This document shows positions 60,779 to 64,000 of a DNA stretch of 64,000 nucleotides, in pieces. Where the stretch lies: contig NZ_WTUZ01000038.1 in assembly GCF_009882985.1 (NCBI RefSeq), forward strand, positions 1 to 64,000, read 5' to 3'. Under the pieces are notes generated by a model. That model did no database searches. It was given only the letters and a program-made list of their open reading frames with translations, and was not told where the DNA came from. This DNA comes from Paenibacillus silvestris. Its GTDB lineage: Bacteria > Bacillota > Bacilli > Paenibacillales > NBRC-103111. Both the position numbers and the translations under genes were made by a program. Within the stretch, counting starts at the first letter, position 1; each line of letters begins with the position of its first letter.

Positions 60779-62568
60779 TTGTTTTTTTCTGTCCGTTCAT
60801 GTTCCATTGCCGGAAGCTCGATTCGAATCAGCGTTCCGATTTCGGGCAAGGAGAAAATCGATAGACCATATGTCGTTCCAAAATGGAGACCAATTCGCTC
60901 ATGGACATTCATAATCCCGATACCTGTGAATCTATGCTTGCTCGGTGCTTTGTGCCGCTCTTCGAACAGACTGTTCAGGACCTCAGAGTTCATTCCGAGC
61001 CCGTTGTCCCTAATTGTAATAACCAATTTATCCTTCACGGACTTAGCCCGTATACGAATGATTCCCTCACGTTTGAGTGGAACAATCCCATGGAAAATAG
61101 CATTTTCCACAAGCGGCTGCAGGGTCAGCTTTAGGATCGTTTTGGATAGCGTGACAGGTGCTGCGTCAATCTCCATCGTGAACTTATCCCCGTAGCGCAC
61201 CTTCTGAATGTAGGCATACATGCGCAATCCTTCCAGTTCGTCCGCTAAAGTAACGAATTCCGTGCTTTTATCAAAGCTGAAAGACAACAGACCAACCAAG
61301 GTTTTGATCGTCTCCCGAACCTCGTAAATTTTGTGCTGTTTGGCCAAAGAACTGATGCAAGCAAGGGTGTTATAGAGGAAATGTGGAGCAATTTGACTCT
61401 GCAGCATTTTCAGCTCAAAATGCTTCTTGCGACGTTCCGCTTCCTTCGTTTCCTGCATGAGATGATGAATCCGCTCCATCATGGCATTATAGCTTCGCGC
61501 CAACCGGCCAATTTCATCATTTCCAGTTGCGTGTATGGTGTGAAGGACTTCCATGTCTCGCACCCGATCCATCTTAGCAACCAATGTGCGTACTGGCAGC
61601 GTAATATATCGACTGATCATGTAAGTGCTGGCCAAAACGAGGAAAATCCAGAAAACGCCTGCTGTGCTGAAATTTCGATATAGACTGGCAATATTTTGAT
61701 AGAAGAAGCTATTCTCATAAAAGGCGATAAAATACCAGCCAAGATTATTCATGCCGGACTTGACCGCAACCAAATCGCCTTCTGGGCCCGCAATCTCCGA
61801 TGCTCCGAGGGGAAGATCTGATACTTGATCGACGAACCCTTCATCCAGCTCCGGCGGATACACAGACGTATGATAAGGAAGCAGCCGGTAGGAGCTAAGC
61901 GGTAATCCAACATCAAATGAGTGGACAACATTCCTTTTGTTCGTGAGGATAGCAAAGGTTTGATTCTTCGTATTCATGAATTGCGCGATCATATTCGTTA
62001 ATTGAACGAGATCGATTTCCACGACGGCAATCCCCTTTAATGACTTCGTCGAAGAGGATTGAATGGGCAGCACGAAGGCGACTGTTTTACCTGACATGGG
62101 GGATTGATAAGGCTCGGTGATAAATATGCCGTAGGTTTGCTTGGCTTTCTCCAGCAGCTTGGGGATCTCCGGATTTCCAATAATATCAAAAGTGGTTTGC
62201 GAGTCGGAAATGACATGGCCGTCTACCCCCACCAAATAGAGCGACTTATACAGCGTTCTGTTCATATTCGCATACGAGCGCAGAACACCCGAGGCCTCCT
62301 TTTCCATGCCCACATTTAACAGATCTTCACGGGTTGAAATAAGTAAAAGGATATTCTGCACATTGTCCAGATAGGCATTCATGTAGAGATTGGTTCGGTC
62401 AATAATAATTTGGGCGTCGGAAACGACCTGCCTGCGAAACAGTCCCTCCGCTTCGCGCAAATTGATGTAGCCGAGCCCCCCTAACAGCACAAGTGTTCCC
62501 AGGGACAAAAATAAAAAATGCTTGGCCAACATGCTCCAGCTGCCAAACCACGAGATAAGCGCTTTCAT
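60775..62568 (-). CDS. sensor histidine kinase (YesM type)
   Basis: 597 residues from the ATG at 62568 (AAAAGGGAT upstream; the 62604 start overlaps the regulator gene). Membrane helix about 10-32, cache-type extracellular domain (about 35-280), second helix about 285-305, HAMP, then the His_kinase domain with LQSQIAPHFLYNTLACI (phospho-acceptor His about 390) and an HATPase domain with PLVENAIFHGI and RDNGLGMN plus TGIGIMNVHERI. It pairs with the response regulator at 62576, whose stop lies 8 bp before this start. Sensing of an extracellular sugar for cluster D is inferred. Confidence 0.93.
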   Translation of the reverse strand: MKALISWFGSWSMLAKHFLFLSLGTLVLLGGLGYINLREAEGLFRRQVVSDAQIIIDRTNLYMNAYLDNVQNILLLISTREDLLNVGMEKEASGVLRSYANMNRTLYKSLYLVGVDGHVISDSQTTFDIIGNPEIPKLLEKAKQTYGIFITEPYQSPMSGKTVAFVLPIQSSSTKSLKGIAVVEIDLVQLTNMIAQFMNTKNQTFAILTNKRNVVHSFDVGLPLSSYRLLPYHTSVYPPELDEGFVDQVSDLPLGASEIAGPEGDLVAVKSGMNNLGWYFIAFYENSFFYQNIASLYRNFSTAGVFWIFLVLASTYMISRYITLPVRTLVAKMDRVRDMEVLHTIHATGNDEIGRLARSYNAMMERIHHLMQETKEAERRKKHFELKMLQSQIAPHFLYNTLACISSLAKQHKIYEVRETIKTLVGLLSFSFDKSTEFVTLADELEGLRMYAYIQKVRYGDKFTMEIDAAPVTLSKTILKLTLQPLVENAIFHGIVPLKREGIIRIRAKSVKDKLVITIRDNGLGMNSEVLNSLFEERHKAPSKHRFTGIGIMNVHERIGLHFGTTYGLSIFSLPEIGTLIRIELPAMEHERTEKNK

Positions 62569-62575
62569 TTTGGTA

Positions 62576-63364
62576 TCATCCCTTTTTATAATCTGTAGGT
62601 GCAACGCCGGTCCAATTTCGGAAAAGCTGCGAGAAATAACGGTAACTCGGAATGCCTACCTGTTCAGCAACTTCATACACTTTGAGCTGCGTGTTCTGAA
62701 GCAGATTCACGGCCTTCTCCATGCGCAGGCGGGTTACATAATCATTGAAGGACTCCCCGGTTTCTTCCCGAAACAGCCGGCTAAGATAGTATGAGCTGAG
62801 TCCCACTTCATCCGAGACGGAGGTCAGCGTAATGGGCTCACCCAGTTTAGTTTCGATGATCCTCTGGGCAAGCTGGACTTCTTTTCGAATTTTCCGCTCG
62901 TCACTCGTCCCTGACTTTGGCGCGTTGGCCACCTCCTTGCGTATCCGTTCTTGTTCATATTGCTTGAGATCGACTTCACGTCTGATCGCTGTTCTCGCTT
63001 TTTCAATCGCCGTCTTCATATCCTCTTCATCAAAAGACAGCTTCGTAAAATAATCCAAGGCTCCTAACTTCAGCGCTTCTTGGGCATAATGAAAATCGCT
63101 ATGACAGGTTAACAGGACAAATTGGATGTGCGGGAATCTTTTTTTGACACTGCGAAATAATTCCATTCCATCCATGATGGGCATCGTAATATCTGAGATA
63201 ACAAGATCAGGCACCAAAGCTATACAGAGTTCCAAAGCCTCTTCCCCATTCTCCGCCTCTCCAACCAGTTCAGCACCAAATGTCGACCATGGCATAGACC
63301 TGAGCTCTTGTCTTAACGGCAATTCGTCATCAATGATCAGCACGCGTACGGGGGCGACAGACAC
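62576..63364 (-). CDS. AraC-type response regulator (YesN type)
   Basis: 262 residues from the GTG at 63364 (AAGGTGGT 7 nt upstream); the ATG at 63406 would add 14 residues without a ribosome site. Receiver domain: DDE (12-14), phospho-acceptor D58 (VISDITMP), T86 and K108 (YFTKLSF). C-terminal AraC HTH about 165-262 (SSYYLSRLFREETGESFNDY and VGIPSYRYFSQLFRNWTG). First gene of the two-component operon; probable activator of the permease operon at 60654. Confidence 0.94.
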   Translation of the reverse strand: MSVAPVRVLIIDDELPLRQELRSMPWSTFGAELVGEAENGEEALELCIALVPDLVISDITMPIMDGMELFRSVKKRFPHIQFVLLTCHSDFHYAQEALKLGALDYFTKLSFDEEDMKTAIEKARTAIRREVDLKQYEQERIRKEVANAPKSGTSDERKIRKEVQLAQRIIETKLGEPITLTSVSDEVGLSSYYLSRLFREETGESFNDYVTRLRMEKAVNLLQNTQLKVYEVAEQVGIPSYRYFSQLFRNWTGVAPTDYKKG

Positions 63365-63406
63365 ATTGCCCACCACCTTTCCTTTCAACCTTGAAATCGC
63401 TATCAC

Positions 63407-64000
63407 TCTTACTCACAATGATATCAATTATATCAGCTTTTGTTTATACAGAAATAATGTAAAAATGTATGAAAAACCAAACTCAGACGCGCGTTGCTGC
63501 CACCACCACATGGCGGCTGTCAAACCCAGTCAGGGGAGATCTACTCGCAACAAACTCTCGGGACAGCGTGCGCTGAGGGAACTATGATCCCTTATTTGCC
63601 TAAAAAGTGGTGCTTGAGCTAGGTGAGGGGAACTGCGGTCTCTTATTTGTTAATTTTCGGCGGAAAATTGGAGTTTTCTGTGAAATAAGACCCTGTAGTT
63701 CCGTTTTAATCGAAAATAGTCCTATTTTCTCAAAATAACGCCCTGTAGTTCCGATTCGCTTGCAGAACGGTAGCTATTTGAAGTGTTGGTGGTTGAGCGG
63801 CTATTGGTGGAGTTTATGGACCTTTAACTAGTTGGCTACTGTAGACGGAGTTCGTCCGTGTTACTGTGGCGGTTGGTTTATCTTGTGTGATCAGCAGCTG
63901 TCGGCTAACGGACTGAGTGGGCCTTATTTGCTGCTTTTGGGTAAGGTTTAGGCTCTAACGGACTCAGGTGCCGTTATTGGCTGTAAAGTTGCCTAAAACA
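63407..64000. repeat. gene-free tract with dispersed, partly inverted 21-28 bp repeats
   Basis: No supported gene. Copies: GGGAACT..TCCCTTATTTG (63577-63598), GGGGAACT..TCTCTTATTTG (63627-63649), then inverted copies AAATAAGACCCTGTAGTTCC (63683-63703) and AAATAACGCCCTGTAGTTCC (63734-63754), and a related pair TAACGGACT..TTATTTG (63906-63933) and TAACGGACT..TTATTGG (63956-63983). The inverted sets could fold into long hairpins. Similar GGAACT/TTATTT units are scattered in Paenibacillus intergenic DNA, but I have no function for them. Confidence 0.6.

Noticed and set aside
63577..63983. CRISPR array
   Set aside because: Repeats are imperfect, vary in orientation, spacers differ widely in length and no cas genes are present.

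Overview
The window looks like a chromosomal piece of a Paenibacillus-type, spore-forming Firmicute. The evidence is the Bacillus-type 16S rRNA 5' end and rRNA leader, strong GGAGG ribosome binding sites, several TTG/GTG starts, giant S-layer-homology (SLH) proteins, and many ABC sugar-uptake operons controlled by membrane-anchored AraC regulators or YesM/YesN two-component pairs. Nearly every gene is on the minus strand; the two clear plus-strand genes are a MutS2-like ATPase (19510-21420) and a LysM-GMC oxidoreductase (52729-54369).

Layout. 1-252: 5' end of a 16S rRNA gene, leader and promoter. 490-9375: a small membrane protein, a 2289-residue SLH protein with a CehA/PHP phosphoesterase domain, and a HupE-like membrane protein. 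9529-10880: a WG-repeat protein, a 3'-end gene fragment and a degenerate T-box leader. 10900-19086 (cluster A): AraC/cache regulator, two LplB/LplC-type permeases, an enolase-superfamily acid-sugar dehydratase, a binding lipoprotein and an aldo/keto reductase. 19261-21496: attenuator leader, MutS2-like gene and terminator. 21533-30205: a 2890-residue Kelch/SLH protein. 30595-41402 (cluster B): AraC/cache regulator, PIG-L deacetylase, binding protein, MalF/MalG-type permeases, Gfo/Idh oxidoreductase, PhyH dioxygenase, aldo/keto reductase and a HisD-like dehydrogenase. 41505-52137 (cluster C): eleven genes headed by a NagA-like deacetylase and including an IclR regulator, with no transporter. 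52138-52728: gene-free, with imperfect repeats. 54400-63364 (cluster D): YesN/YesM pair, two permeases, binding lipoprotein, then PhyH-SDR-LacI behind a perfect palindrome. 63407-64000: gene-free, with a dispersed-repeat tract.

How it works together. Clusters A, B and D each couple sugar-type uptake with one or more oxidoreductases, which suggests uptake and oxidative processing of unusual (acidic, amino or modified) carbohydrates from plant or soil polymers. Cluster C looks like an IclR-repressed catabolic operon for an N-acylated or amino compound. The two giant SLH proteins probably sit on the cell wall.

The strongest candidate for something new is the MutS2-like gene. It lacks the C-terminal Smr nuclease domain and lies behind a complete ribosome-mediated attenuator: a seven-codon leader peptide with its own RBS, a leader segment that can pair over long range with an anti-antiterminator segment, a mutually exclusive antiterminator, and a perfect 12-bp terminator with seven T's. 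That layout is known from inducible ribosome-targeting antibiotic resistance genes (erm, ABC-F, HflXr). Since B. subtilis MutS2 acts on collided ribosomes, I infer an antibiotic-inducible ribosome rescue/resistance ATPase.
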